5,064 nucleotides of DNA, taken from NCBI GenBank assembly GCA_003486725.1, contig DNGD01000021.1:1-5064 (forward strand). Direction: 5' to 3'. Origin of the DNA: Rhodospirillaceae bacterium (lineage in GTDB: Bacteria; Pseudomonadota; Alphaproteobacteria; UBA9219). Shown here in pieces: positions 4,982 through 5,064 of the stretch. Every line of letters starts with the position of its first letter. The stretch's first letter is position 1. The notes below the pieces were generated by a model. That model saw nothing but the letters and a program-made list of their open reading frames with translations. It did not search any database and had not been told where the DNA came from. The translations under genes and the position numbers were made by a program.

Positions 4982-5064
4982 ATGGCACGTGTATGTAATG
5001 TAACCGGCAAAAAGCCGCAGTTTGGTAACAATGTAAGCCACGCGAACAATCGCACGCGCCGCCG
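4982..5064 (+). CDS. rpmB: 50S ribosomal protein L28, N-terminal part (partial)
   Basis: L28 is a small protein of the large ribosomal subunit. Only 27 codons plus two bases are in the window; the gene runs off the right edge. The start [20 protein letters not shown] and the following ANNRTRR match the conserved N-terminus of bacterial L28 (the TGK, GNNVSHA and N-T-RR pattern). The ATG at 4982 has GAGG (4973-4976) five bases upstream, a good ribosome binding site. It is driven by the near-consensus promoter at 4850-4878 and has a leader that can form hairpins. With under 30 residues visible, paralogue status (for example a zinc-regulated second copy) cannot be judged. Confidence 0.93.
   Translation, partial: MARVCNVTGKKPQFGNNVSHANNRTRR

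Noticed and set aside
4750..5055. A 101-codon minus-strand frame across the rpmB promoter and start
   Set aside because: It runs antisense through a strong promoter, leader and the L28 start, and shows no recognisable domain.

Overview
The window looks like a chromosomal segment of an alphaproteobacterium. The evidence is a moderately GC-rich sequence, an L28 N-terminus of alphaproteobacterial type, a quinone methyltransferase of the UbiG family, and a divergently arranged aspartokinase (lysC) / ubiG pair, an arrangement I recall as common in that class. No genus can be named from the sequence alone. Nearly all of it is housekeeping DNA. I see no rRNA, tRNA, CRISPR array, transposase or prophage gene.

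Layout. Positions 1-3604 are read leftward (minus strand). A tightly coupled run starts with lysC (2369-3604), followed by a short-chain dehydrogenase (1644-2369, one-base overlap, TAATG) and a FabK/nitronate-monooxygenase-type flavoprotein (631-1650, seven-base overlap). After a 76-base gap holding a hairpin comes purH (1-554, cut by the window edge). Positions 3605-3696 are a divergent promoter region. Positions 3697-4458 hold ubiG on the plus strand. A hairpin at 4457-4487 looks like a terminator shared with a small convergent hypothetical gene (4474-4680, minus). Positions 4681-4981 are non-coding and carry a near-consensus sigma70 promoter and a leader that can fold, which feed rpmB (4982 to the right edge, plus strand).

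How the genes work together. LysC phosphorylates aspartate to open the lysine/threonine/methionine/diaminopimelate pathway. PurH closes de novo IMP synthesis. UbiG performs the two O-methylations of ubiquinone synthesis. L28 is a 50S ribosomal protein. The SDR and FabK-like flavoprotein are oxidoreductases of unknown substrate whose translation is probably coupled to lysC.

The points most worth a second look are: (1) an internal start inside lysC, with a good ribosome binding site, exactly where the separate beta (ACT) subunit starts in alpha2beta2 aspartokinases; (2) a dispersed palindromic repeat read in frame inside ubiG; (3) a 16-bp inverted repeat filling the spacer of the rpmB promoter, plus a hairpin touching the rpmB ribosome binding site; and (4) a FabK-like enzyme co-translated with an SDR behind lysC. 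I found no convincing new multi-gene system.
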